A DNA stretch of 64,000 bases. It comes from Franzmannia qiaohouensis (lineage in GTDB: Bacteria; Pseudomonadota; Gammaproteobacteria; Pseudomonadales; Halomonadaceae). Positions 48,198-56,309 of this stretch are shown piece after piece; positions within the stretch are counted from its first letter, which is position 1; each line of letters starts with the position of its first letter. The notes under the pieces are model-generated. The model did not search any database, was not told where the DNA came from, and worked only from the letters and a program-made list of their open reading frames with translations. The position numbers were made by a program, and so were the translations under genes. The stretch spans positions 262,991 through 326,990 of the forward strand of contig NZ_JARWAM010000005.1 in the NCBI RefSeq assembly GCF_031451695.1, read 5' to 3'.

Positions 48198-50546
48198 TCA
48201 GTTAAACAGACCGCGCAGCCCCTCGCGAAGTTCCCGTCCTGCGCCCTCGCCAAGGCGCTCATCGAGCCCTTCCAGGGCGCCACCGAGGCGCTCTTCGATC
48301 TCTTCCACGGCCCGCGAGGAGGCTTCGTCGCGCAGGATCTCGCCCAGTGCGCTCTGGAGCGCCGAGCGGTCGAAACGGCACCACTCGCTGCTCTCCTCGC
48401 TCAATTGGCCCTCGCAGCGCACCGGCAGCGGCACGCGCTCGAGGCGCGGATTGACGCGGCAGGCGGCATCTGCTGAGTCGACCAGGCGTGCCGCTGCGCG
48501 GTAGTCGAACGCCTGGGTCGCCAAGTTGATCTCGCCGCCGCCGTCGAGCCGGATGCCGGGGATGCTGATCTCCAGGTCATCGTTGTGGGCTATGCCGTCG
48601 CGCAGGGTGAAGCTCGCCTCGGCGCGCTCGAAGCGGGTATCACTGCTCCAGTCGCGGCTCATCTCTTCGCCGTCCAGCGCCGCCACCACGCCACACAGTT
48701 CCTGGGAGACATTGACGTCGAAGAGCGCGCCGTCGTCGATGCGCAGCGCCAGGGTGCCGTTCAGGTTACGGGTCATCAGGCCGCGGTTGTCGCCGCGGGT
48801 GGTGAGATCGCCGTCGAGGCTCAGGCGTCCGCGCAGCGGCGACTCTTCGTCGGCCAGCGCGGCGTATAGCGGTACCACCTGTACACGTTCGAGACGCGGC
48901 GCAAAGCTCCAGCGTGGCGTCACCTGGCGCTGGTCGAGCTCACCGCTGGCGGCCAAGCTGCCGTCGAACAGCTGGCCCTCGAAGCGCGACAGGCGGTGCA
49001 CGCCCTCGCTGCCCTCAACGGCCAGCTCGGCGTTGCGGATCACCAACCCCAGCACCGTGAGCCGCTCGAGGCTCAGCTCTCCGGCGAGGTCCAGCGGTGC
49101 CAGCCAGGCGATCGGCAATGCCGCTTCGTCGTCGTCGGCATAGGCCATGCGACCCAGCAGCTTGCGCAGCATGGCGCTTTCGGCGGCCGGTTCGTCAGGC
49201 GGCAGATAGGCGTCGAGATCCAGGTGGTCGCCCTGCAGGTCGAATGCCAGCGCCTGGCCATCGAGACCTGCACCGAGGCGCCCGGTGAAGGTAGTGTCAT
49301 CGACCACCATGGTCAGGTTGGTGAAACTGAACCGTTCCAGGTCGCCCTGCAGCGGGCTGGTCAGCGCCACATCGCCAAGCGCCGCGTCGCTTGCCGTCTC
49401 GGGCAGGGCGTCGAAGCGCGCCAGCCACGGCCGCAGCGACAGCGGCGCCAGGCTCACCAGGCCGGTATAGCGCGGCGCATCGAACAGCTGGGTGACCGTC
49501 ACGCTGCCGCTGAGATCGAGGTCGTCGGGACCGCTCAGTTCAAGGCTGCGCAAATGCAAGTGCTGCTCGTCGACGTCGAGATCGGCGATGAAGCCCAGGC
49601 TCAGTGACAGCGCGCGGTCACCGGCGGCGGGATGCACCAGGCTGCTGTCGAGGCGGCCGCCGTCAATTTCCAGCTGCCGAGTCTCGCTATTGGCCACCAG
49701 ATGGCGCAGCTCCAGGTTGGCCTGCTGCTTGCGGTCCCCCAGCGCGGCCAGGGTGGTGCTGGTTTCGAGGCTGAGGTCCTCGAGCTCGTAGCGGCCGTCG
49801 CGCAGGCCCAGCCGTACCCGGCTTTCGCCGCGCACGCTGCTGACCCACTCCGGCTCGACCTCGTCGCTCTCCTGCCAGGCCGCATCGGGGTAGGCCGAGA
49901 GCCGGAAAGCGCTCTTGAGCGGGAAGGCGCGCTGCGGATTGACGTTGCTGCCGCTGACGTCAAGGCCGGTGACGCGCAGTTGCAGGTCGCGCTGCCAGTC
50001 GCGGTAGCGCACTTCGCTGCCGCGCAGGGTGACGCTGGCGATATTGAGCGCCACACGCATCCCTGCATCCTCGCCGGCAGCCGGCCCGGCGGAGGCCGGC
50101 GCCAGCGCTTCGGCGGCCTCTTCGCTGCGCTCGTCGAGACGTTCGAGGAGCACTTCCCAGTTGCCTTGGCCTTCAGCGTCGCGTTCGAGGTTGAGGCGCA
50201 TGCCGTCGAGCGTCAGGCCCTCGATGGCGATTTCACCAGTGAGCAGCGGGGCAAAGGCCAGGCTGACTTCGGCCTTGTCGAGGGCAGCGAAGGCCTCTTC
50301 GTCGCCGGCCTGATCCGGTAGCCAAGCCTCGGCGTCGACCACGCTAACTCCCAATCGCGGGTAGAACGACCACGACAGCGGCCCGTCGAGGGTCAGCTCG
50401 AGGCCGGTCTGTTCGCGAACCACGTCGATCAGCCGCGGCTTGAGGTCGTTGGGGTCGAAGAAGGTGGTAACATAGACCACGGCACCGACCACCACTAGCC
50501 CAAGTACCCCGATGACCGCCAGCAGGGTTCGCAGTAGCGCTCTCAT
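48198..50546 (-). CDS. AsmA-family envelope protein
   Basis: A 782-residue protein anchored by one N-terminal helix (about 8-28), with most of it in the periplasm. AsmA proteins resemble bridge-like lipid transporters and affect outer membrane assembly. The N-terminal FFDPNDLKPRLIDVVREQTGLELTLDGPLSWSFYPRLGV and the C-terminal CRVNPRLERVPLPVRCEG are typical. The start at 50546 follows GGGAGG and overlaps the GNAT gene stop by four bases. It is longer than E. coli AsmA (617). Confidence 0.9.
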   Translation of the reverse strand: MRALLRTLLAVIGVLGLVVVGAVVYVTTFFDPNDLKPRLIDVVREQTGLELTLDGPLSWSFYPRLGVSVVDAEAWLPDQAGDEEAFAALDKAEVSLAFAPLLTGEIAIEGLTLDGMRLNLERDAEGQGNWEVLLERLDERSEEAAEALAPASAGPAAGEDAGMRVALNIASVTLRGSEVRYRDWQRDLQLRVTGLDVSGSNVNPQRAFPLKSAFRLSAYPDAAWQESDEVEPEWVSSVRGESRVRLGLRDGRYELEDLSLETSTTLAALGDRKQQANLELRHLVANSETRQLEIDGGRLDSSLVHPAAGDRALSLSLGFIADLDVDEQHLHLRSLELSGPDDLDLSGSVTVTQLFDAPRYTGLVSLAPLSLRPWLARFDALPETASDAALGDVALTSPLQGDLERFSFTNLTMVVDDTTFTGRLGAGLDGQALAFDLQGDHLDLDAYLPPDEPAAESAMLRKLLGRMAYADDDEAALPIAWLAPLDLAGELSLERLTVLGLVIRNAELAVEGSEGVHRLSRFEGQLFDGSLAASGELDQRQVTPRWSFAPRLERVQVVPLYAALADEESPLRGRLSLDGDLTTRGDNRGLMTRNLNGTLALRIDDGALFDVNVSQELCGVVAALDGEEMSRDWSSDTRFERAEASFTLRDGIAHNDDLEISIPGIRLDGGGEINLATQAFDYRAAARLVDSADAACRVNPRLERVPLPVRCEGQLSEESSEWCRFDRSALQSALGEILRDEASSRAVEEIEERLGGALEGLDERLGEGAGRELREGLRGLFN

Positions 50547-50998
50547 TGATGTCCTCCCTGGGAACTGCGCGGATTGAGTTCGAAATAGTCGCCCTCGGGC
50601 GAGGCACGATAGCCAAGCCGGGTCAGTAGTAGCTGGTCGCCCATCTGCAGGGTCGCGCTGGCCACCCGCAGCATGCGCCGCTCGGCGGCCGCCGCCTCGC
50701 CGACCAGCGCCAGCAGGCGTGAGCCGACGCCACGTCGGCGGGTGGCCTGGCGTATACAGATGTAGGCTAACCACCAGGCCTCGGCGTCGATATTCACCGC
50801 CACCGCGCCCACCAGGCGGCCATTGAAGCAGGCGCAGCAGAACAGTCCGCCGCCCTCGAGGTGATCGCGGATGAAGTCATCGGCGGGCGCAGGCAAGCGC
50901 TCGGCGGGTGCATCGGCATAGATACGAGAGAGGTCGAGGGCGGTCTGGTCATCCGTTGACCAGTCGCGGTGATCGACCCTATGAAGCGTAACCGGCAT
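50543..50998 (-). CDS. PanZ-like GNAT acetyltransferase-fold protein
   Basis: A 151-residue protein with one GNAT domain. The acetyl-CoA loop RQATRRRGVGSRLLALV closely parallels PanZ/PanM, the acetyl-CoA sensor that promotes maturation and inhibition of aspartate decarboxylase PanD in enterics. It also has the DLSRIYADAPAERL region seen in gammaproteobacterial relatives. PanD is not in the window, so the role is inferred. The start at 50998 follows GGGGAG. It overlaps asmA by four bases. Confidence 0.6.
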   Translation of the reverse strand: MPVTLHRVDHRDWSTDDQTALDLSRIYADAPAERLPAPADDFIRDHLEGGGLFCCACFNGRLVGAVAVNIDAEAWWLAYICIRQATRRRGVGSRLLALVGEAAAAERRMLRVASATLQMGDQLLLTRLGYRASPEGDYFELNPRSSQGGHQ

Positions 50999-51079
50999 GT
51001 TTGATCTCCCCTGGCCGGGACGGCGCGTCGGATCGTCCGTCAATGACCCGCATTGTAGCGGATGGGGCGACCGATTCTC

Positions 51080-51085
51080 TATAAT
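51080..51085 (+). promoter_or_regulatory. -10 hexamer of hisB promoter
   Basis: A perfect TATAAT lies 80 bases before the hisB start in the 167-base gap with the divergent GNAT gene. A TTGTAG at 51053-51058 is a possible -35, but the spacer of 21 is long. No his leader peptide with a run of His codons is seen. Confidence 0.45.
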
Positions 51086-51165
51086 GGATGGCTCGACCGC
51101 CGCACCGTCGCCATGCGGAGCGTTCCGAATCCAGCCAATGCGCCCAGCGCAGGAGACTCAGCCCC

Positions 51166-51759
51166 ATGACCGAGCGTACCGCCACGGTTTCTCGCGACAC
51201 CAAGGAAACGCAGATCACGGTGAGCGTGAATCTCGACGGCCAGGGCCAGCTCAGCGGCGAGAGCGGCGTGCCCTTCCTCGACCATATGCTCGACCAGGTG
51301 GCACGCCACGGCCTGATCGATCTCGATATCCAGGCCCAGGGCGACCTGCACATCGACGACCACCATACCGTCGAGGATCTCGGCATCACCCTTGGCCAGG
51401 CCTTTGCCCAGGCGATCGGTGACAAGCGCGGCATCTACCGCTACGGCCACGCCTACGTGCCCCTCGACGAGGCCCTGTCGCGGGTAGTGGTAGACTTCTC
51501 AGGGCGCGCCGGGCTGTTCATGAATGTCGAATTTACCCGTGCCGCCATCGGCCGCCTCGATACCCAGCTGTTCTGGGAGTTCTTTCAGGGCTTCGTCAAC
51601 CATGCCCAGGTAACCCTGCATATCGACAACCTCAAGGGCTTCAACGCCCACCATCAGGCCGAGACCATCTTCAAGGCCTTCGGCCGTGCCCTGCGCATGG
51701 CGGTTGCCGAAGACCCGCGCATGGCCGGCCAGATGCCGTCGACCAAGGGCTGCCTGTGA
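51166..51759 (+). CDS. hisB: Imidazoleglycerol-phosphate dehydratase
   Basis: Dehydrates imidazoleglycerol phosphate in histidine synthesis. At 197 residues it is the single-function form with no phosphatase domain. The metal-binding His motifs are intact: FLDHMLDQVARHG, DDHHTVEDLGI, and ETIFKAFGRAL after FNAHHQAE. AGGAGA lies before the ATG. It heads hisBHAF. Confidence 0.96.
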   Translation: MTERTATVSRDTKETQITVSVNLDGQGQLSGESGVPFLDHMLDQVARHGLIDLDIQAQGDLHIDDHHTVEDLGITLGQAFAQAIGDKRGIYRYGHAYVPLDEALSRVVVDFSGRAGLFMNVEFTRAAIGRLDTQLFWEFFQGFVNHAQVTLHIDNLKGFNAHHQAETIFKAFGRALRMAVAEDPRMAGQMPSTKGCL

Positions 51760-51808
51760 GCAGCGATGTCCAGAGCCCCCACCACCGTCACCTCGTAAGG
51801 AGCGCCTC

Positions 51809-52450
51809 ATGACCATCGCCGTGATCGACTACGGAATGGGCAACCTGCACTCTGTCGCCAAGGCGCTGGAGCATGTCACCCACGAGAACGTCGTCGTCAC
51901 CCGCGACCCGCGCCGCATCCACGGGGCCACGCGGCTGGTGCTACCCGGCCAGGGGGCAATTCGCGACTGCATGGGCGAGCTCGAACGCAGCGAGGTCAAG
52001 GGGCTGGTGCTCGAGCTGCTGAGCAAGGCCGAGAAGCCACTGCTGGGCATCTGCGTCGGCCAGCAGATGCTGCTCGACGACAGCGAAGAGAACGGCGGCG
52101 TGACCTGCCTGGGCTTCATGCCTGGGCGCGTGCGGCGCTTCCCGGTGGATATGCGCGACGCCCACGGCAACCGCCTCAAGGTGCCGCACATGGGCTGGAA
52201 CCAGGTGGGCCAGCACCAGCCCCACGCGCTGTGGGAAGGCATCGACGACGCTGAGCGGTTCTATTTCGTGCACAGTTACTATGTCGATGCCAGCGACGAC
52301 GCCACACTGTTCGGCACCACCGACTACGGTACTACCCAGGCCCACGTGGCGATCGGCCGCGGCCCGGTGTTCGCCACCCAGTTCCATCCCGAGAAGAGCT
52401 CGGCGGCAGGCCTGCGCCTGCTGGAGAACTTCGTCAACTGGACGCCGTGA
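51809..52450 (+). CDS. hisH: Imidazole glycerol phosphate synthase, glutaminase subunit
   Basis: Supplies ammonia from glutamine to HisF. The 213-residue protein has the nucleophile C82 in GICVGQQM and the triad partners H193 and E195 in FHPEKSS. The N-terminal VIDYGMGNLHS is typical. AAGGAG precedes the ATG. It follows hisB by 49 bases. Confidence 0.96.
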   Translation: MTIAVIDYGMGNLHSVAKALEHVTHENVVVTRDPRRIHGATRLVLPGQGAIRDCMGELERSEVKGLVLELLSKAEKPLLGICVGQQMLLDDSEENGGVTCLGFMPGRVRRFPVDMRDAHGNRLKVPHMGWNQVGQHQPHALWEGIDDAERFYFVHSYYVDASDDATLFGTTDYGTTQAHVAIGRGPVFATQFHPEKSSAAGLRLLENFVNWTP

Positions 52451-52526
52451 GCCGAGCGCCACTGCCGCCGCCACGACGACTCATTCTGGATATGGCTGCC
52501 TGACCGGGCGCCGAAGAGGACACGAC

Positions 52527-53285
52527 ATGCTGGTAATTCCCGCCATCGATCTCAAGGACGGCCAATGCGTCCGCCTCAAACAGGGCCGCATGGACGACGC
52601 CACCAGCTACGGCGACGACCCGGTGGCAATGGCCGCACGCTGGGTCGAGGCCGGCGCAAGGCGTCTGCATCTGGTCGACCTCAACGGCGCCTTCGAAGGC
52701 AAGCCGGTCAACGGTGACGCGGTCACCGCCATCGCCCGCGCCTACCCGGACCTGCCGATCCAGATCGGCGGCGGCATCCGCACCGCGGCGACCATCGAAC
52801 ACTACCTGGCGGCCGGCGTCACCTATGTGATCATCGGCACCCAGGCGGTCAAGGAGCCGGCCTTCGTCAGCGAGATGTGTCGCGCCTTTCCCGGCCATGT
52901 GATCGTCGGCCTCGATGCCCGCGACGGCTACGTGGCCACCGACGGCTGGGCCGAGGTCTCCTCGCTCAAGGCCACCGAGCTTGCCAGGCGCTTCGCCGGC
53001 GACGGCGTTTCCAGCATCGTCTACACCGATATCGCCCGTGACGGCATGATGGGCGGCGTCAACGTCGAGGCCACCGCCGAGCTGGCCCGAGTCGGCGGCC
53101 TGCCGGTGATCGCCTCGGGTGGCGTCACCAACCTCGACGACATTCGCGCGCTGAGCGCGGTGGCCGGCGACGGCATTCTCGGCGCCATCACCGGGCGCGC
53201 CATCTACGAGGGCAGCCTCGACGTTACCGAGGCCCAGCGTCTGTGTGACGAGCTGGGCGACCCACTCACCCAGGCCGGGAGCTGA
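52527..53285 (+). CDS. hisA: Phosphoribosylformimino-AICAR-P isomerase
   Basis: (beta-alpha)8 isomerase of the histidine pathway, 252 residues. The first catalytic Asp is D8 (IPAIDLKDGQCVRL), with IQIGGGIRT and VIASGGVTNLDDI as the two phosphate-binding loops, and the mid-barrel DARDG. The start at 52527 is taken from the conserved N-terminus. A 76-base gap separates it from hisH, slightly long for this operon; hisF follows three bases later. Confidence 0.96.
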   Translation: MLVIPAIDLKDGQCVRLKQGRMDDATSYGDDPVAMAARWVEAGARRLHLVDLNGAFEGKPVNGDAVTAIARAYPDLPIQIGGGIRTAATIEHYLAAGVTYVIIGTQAVKEPAFVSEMCRAFPGHVIVGLDARDGYVATDGWAEVSSLKATELARRFAGDGVSSIVYTDIARDGMMGGVNVEATAELARVGGLPVIASGGVTNLDDIRALSAVAGDGILGAITGRAIYEGSLDVTEAQRLCDELGDPLTQAGS

Positions 53286-53288
53286 TCC

Positions 53289-54062
53289 ATGGGACTCGCC
53301 AAGCGCATCATCCCCTGCCTCGACGTCGACGCCGGCCGTGTGGTCAAGGGCGTCAACTTCGTCGGTATTCGCGACGCCGGTGATCCGGTGGAGATCGCCA
53401 AGCGCTACAACCAGCAGGGCGCCGACGAGATCACCTTCCTCGACATCACCGCCAGCCACGAGAATCGCGGCACCACGGTGGAGATGGTCGAGCGCATCGC
53501 CGGAGAAGTCTTCATCCCGTTGACGGTGGGCGGCGGCATCCGCAGCTGCGACGATATTCGCACCATGCTCAACGCCGGGGCCGACAAGGTCTCGATCAAT
53601 ACCGCAGCAGTAACCAATCCAGAGTTCGTGCGCGAGGCCACCGAGCGTTTCGGCAGCCAGTGCATCGTGGTCGCCATCGATGCCAAGCGGGTTTCTGCCG
53701 AGGGCGAGCCGCCGCGCTGGGAGATCTTCACCCACGGCGGGCGCAAGCCCACCGGCCTGGATGCCGTTGAGTGGGCACGCAAGATGGTCGATTTCGGCGC
53801 CGGCGAGCTGCTGCTGACCAGCATGGACCGCGACGGCACCAAGGCCGGCTTCGATCTCGGTGTGACCCGCGCGATCAGCGACGCGGTCAGCGTGCCGGTG
53901 ATCGCCTCGGGCGGGGTCGGCACTCTCGACCACCTGGTCGCCGGCGTCATCGAAGGTGGCACCGATGCGGTGCTCGCCGCCAGCATCTTCCATTTCGGTG
54001 AATACAGCATTCCCGACGCCAAGCGCTACATGGCCGATCACGGCATAGAGATGCGTCTATAA
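53289..54062 (+). CDS. hisF: Imidazole glycerol phosphate synthase, cyclase subunit
   Basis: Makes imidazoleglycerol phosphate and AICAR using ammonia from HisH. The 257-residue barrel has D12 in IIPCLDVDAGRVVKGV, the second catalytic Asp in VVAIDAKRV, and phosphate loops LTVGGGIRS and PVIASGGVGTLDH. It lies three bases after hisA. Confidence 0.97.
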   Translation: MGLAKRIIPCLDVDAGRVVKGVNFVGIRDAGDPVEIAKRYNQQGADEITFLDITASHENRGTTVEMVERIAGEVFIPLTVGGGIRSCDDIRTMLNAGADKVSINTAAVTNPEFVREATERFGSQCIVVAIDAKRVSAEGEPPRWEIFTHGGRKPTGLDAVEWARKMVDFGAGELLLTSMDRDGTKAGFDLGVTRAISDAVSVPVIASGGVGTLDHLVAGVIEGGTDAVLAASIFHFGEYSIPDAKRYMADHGIEMRL

Positions 54063-54075
54063 CCTGAGGGCAGAC

Positions 54076-54597
54076 ATGGACATGACACCACGGAAGGCCT
54101 TACTCGCGATGCTGGTGGGCGTGGCAGTGTCGATCAGTTCAGCAGCATCCGCCGAGTCGTCGCGGTTCGACTGGCCACCGACGCTCGAGCTCGACCACGT
54201 GCTGGTGCAGACCAGCCTCTACACCCGCCACTTCAACCCTCAGCCGGATCATACCAACCAGCAAAACCTGATCAGCGTCGAGCTGCACAACCCGCACCGC
54301 TGGCTGGCCGGCACCGCCTGGTTCAAGAACTCCTTCGACCAGCCGACCTGGTACTTCTATGCCGGGCGCGAATTCCCGCTATGGCGCCCCAGCGACAACC
54401 TCACCGTGCGCGCCAAGCTCACCGCGGGCCTGCTGCGCGGCTACAAGGATGAGCGCCAGGACAATATCCCCTTCAACCACTACGGCATTGCCCCGGCCGC
54501 CCTGCCCAGCCTCGGCGTGCAGTGGGGGCGCTTCGAGAGCGACGTGATCGTGTTCGGCACCGCTGGCATGATGGTCACTGGTGGCATCCGCTTCTAG
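54076..54597 (+). CDS. Putative outer-membrane beta-barrel protein
   Basis: A 173-residue protein with a signal peptide (about 1-26, ending SAASAE). The mature part of about 147 residues shows alternating hydrophobic residues in many short strands and ends in Phe (TGGIRF), as in outer-membrane barrels. Stretches such as ELHNPHRWLAGTAWFKNSFDQPTWYFYAG and IPFNHYGIAPAALPSLGVQWG recall PagP-like eight-stranded barrels, but the PagP catalytic residues cannot be matched with certainty. Relatives are often labelled loosely. It follows hisF by 13 bases, probably in the same transcript. Confidence 0.6.
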   Translation: MDMTPRKALLAMLVGVAVSISSAASAESSRFDWPPTLELDHVLVQTSLYTRHFNPQPDHTNQQNLISVELHNPHRWLAGTAWFKNSFDQPTWYFYAGREFPLWRPSDNLTVRAKLTAGLLRGYKDERQDNIPFNHYGIAPAALPSLGVQWGRFESDVIVFGTAGMMVTGGIRF

Positions 54598-54605
54598 TCG
54601 TGGTC

Positions 54606-55205
54606 TCACGCGTCGTCGAGTGACAGCCCAAGGTTGCTGATCCCGTCGTTGCGCCCCAGCTGGCGCAGCGCCTTGAGCGTGTCGCGGTCGAGCGGGTGGC
54701 GCTCGACGCTGTCCAGCACCTCGCCCTGGAAAGCCTGCTCATCCTCCATCAGCGGGTGAGTGCGCACCAGCTCGGCCAGCCGCGCATCGTCCTCTTCGCC
54801 TTCGCTCAGCTCGATGAAGGCGCGCACCCCGCCGCGGGAGCTGAGGCTGACTTCGAACACCGCCTCCTCGGCATCACCGCGCAGGGTATCGAGCAGCGCC
54901 GACAGCGCCACCACCGCCTCAAGCGCCCGCCGCGCCCCGAAGCTGTCATCGCTGGCCGGCGGCTCGAGCTCGGCGAGCTTGTCGGCCTGGCGCTCGAAGT
55001 CGATCTTCGCCTCGCGCACCGCAAGCGACTCCCACACCAGGTCGAGAATCACCCGCAGGCCGCGCACGTCGCCGTGTCCGCTGTTCTCGGCATACAGGGC
55101 ATAGTTGGGCAGCAGTCGCTCGCAGAGCGCGGCCATGAAGGCCTGACGCTGGCGAGGGCCGAGCTGGCGCAGGCGCTGATTGAAGCCGGGGGCGGAGGCG
55201 CTCAT
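54606..55205 (-). CDS. YjaG/DUF416 family protein
   Basis: A 199-residue mainly helical protein, matching DUF416/YjaG of E. coli (196 residues): MAALCERLLPNYALYAENSGHGD, ILDLVWESLAVREAKIDFE and the C-terminal LRQLGRNDGISNLG correspond. The function is unknown; it is cytoplasmic. The start at 55205 is preceded by AAGGAG, and the longer frame upstream is spurious. Confidence 0.83.
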   Translation of the reverse strand: MSASAPGFNQRLRQLGPRQRQAFMAALCERLLPNYALYAENSGHGDVRGLRVILDLVWESLAVREAKIDFERQADKLAELEPPASDDSFGARRALEAVVALSALLDTLRGDAEEAVFEVSLSSRGGVRAFIELSEGEEDDARLAELVRTHPLMEDEQAFQGEVLDSVERHPLDRDTLKALRQLGRNDGISNLGLSLDDA

Positions 55206-55254
55206 GATATCTCCTTGAGGTGGCGATCTCGGCCACCGTGTACGAAAAGCGGGC

Positions 55255-55551
55255 TCAAGGCCACAGCAGGGTGGTGGGCACGCGGCCACTGGCGTCGAAC
55301 ACCACGCCTTCGGCGCGCAGCTTGTCGCGCTGGCGCTGGGCACCGCCGTGATCGGTTACGCGACGCGTGGCGTTGATCACGCGATGCCAGGGCAGGCCGT
55401 GGCCATCGGGCAGATGGCGCATCGCCGAGCCGACCATGCGCGGGGTGGCGCCTTCGGTCATCTTGGCGACCCGCCCATAGGTGGTCACGCGGCCGGCAGG
55501 TATCTGCGCGACGATGGTGTAGATCTGTTCAAGCAGCGCAGCATTGGCCAC
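55255..55551 (-). CDS. Alkyltransferase-like (ATL) protein
   Basis: A 98-residue DNA-binding protein of the MGMT family in which the alkyl-accepting Cys is replaced. The active-site motif PCHR of MGMT reads PWHR at 54-57, the Trp variant typical of ATL (YbaZ/Atl1) proteins. It also has RVTTYGRVAK and the GTPRMVGSAMRHLP recognition helix region. ATLs bind O6-alkylguanine and hand the lesion to nucleotide excision repair. Confidence 0.92.
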   Translation of the reverse strand: MANAALLEQIYTIVAQIPAGRVTTYGRVAKMTEGATPRMVGSAMRHLPDGHGLPWHRVINATRRVTDHGGAQRQRDKLRAEGVVFDASGRVPTTLLWP

Positions 55552-55616
55552 TAGCCACCTCCATCATCTCGCCGCCGCTGGACAGTCACGCGGCGGCGTG
55601 TTCATCATGGATCGAT

Positions 55617-56309
55617 ATGCACATCTACTTTCTGCAACACGCCGACCACCTGGGCCCCGCACGGTTCGCCGACTGGCTGACCGGCATGGGTCACAGCTAC
55701 AACGGCTGCCTGCTGCACCGCGGCGAGGCGCCACCGCGGCTCGAGGACTGCGACGCGCTGATCGTGCTCGATGCGCCGCTCGATCTCGACCCGACCCACG
55801 CCGACTGGCTCAGCCGCGAGCGCAAGCTGATCCAGCGTGCGCTGAAGAGCGGCAAACCGCTGCTCGGCGTCGGCTTCGGCGCCGGGCTGATCGCCGAGGG
55901 CCTGGGGGCCATCGTCTCGCCGGGCACCTACCCGGAGCTCGGCTTTCATCGCGTCACCTTGGCCGAGGACAGCCCGTTCGACCTGCCCGAGCAGTTCGAG
56001 GCCTTCATGTGCCACCGCGACATCTTCGGCCTTCCCGAAGGCGCGCTACCGCTCGGCGCCAGCGCCGCCAGCCCGGTGCAGGGCTTCAGCTGGGACGCTG
56101 GCCGGGTGGTAGCGCTGCAGTGCCACCTCGAAGCCACCGAACCCAGCGTGCGTGCACATCTCGACGCACAGCCCGAGCTGGCAGCCGACGCCAATCGGCG
56201 CTTCATCCAACCCCGCGACGAGATCCTCGGCGAACCGCGGCGCTTCGACCAGCTCGCCTCGCTACTCGACCGCGTGCTGCTCGACTGGCTGCGCAGCGTG
56301 CCTGGCTGA
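55617..56309 (+). CDS. Class I glutamine amidotransferase-like protein lacking the catalytic Cys
   Basis: A 230-residue protein with the flavodoxin-like GATase1 fold. The nucleophile elbow, normally GxCxGxQ, reads GVGFGAG at 84-90: Gly86 stands where Cys should be, and Gln is replaced by Gly. The usual QFHPE of the triad reads QCHLE (in ALQCHLEATEPS). So amidotransferase chemistry is unlikely. N-terminal MHIYFLQHADHLGPARFADWL resembles stand-alone amidotransferases of the YfeJ/GuaA-like group. The gene converges on selU with a 48-base overlap of 3' ends. Function unknown. Confidence 0.8.
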   Translation: MHIYFLQHADHLGPARFADWLTGMGHSYNGCLLHRGEAPPRLEDCDALIVLDAPLDLDPTHADWLSRERKLIQRALKSGKPLLGVGFGAGLIAEGLGAIVSPGTYPELGFHRVTLAEDSPFDLPEQFEAFMCHRDIFGLPEGALPLGASAASPVQGFSWDAGRVVALQCHLEATEPSVRAHLDAQPELAADANRRFIQPRDEILGEPRRFDQLASLLDRVLLDWLRSVPG

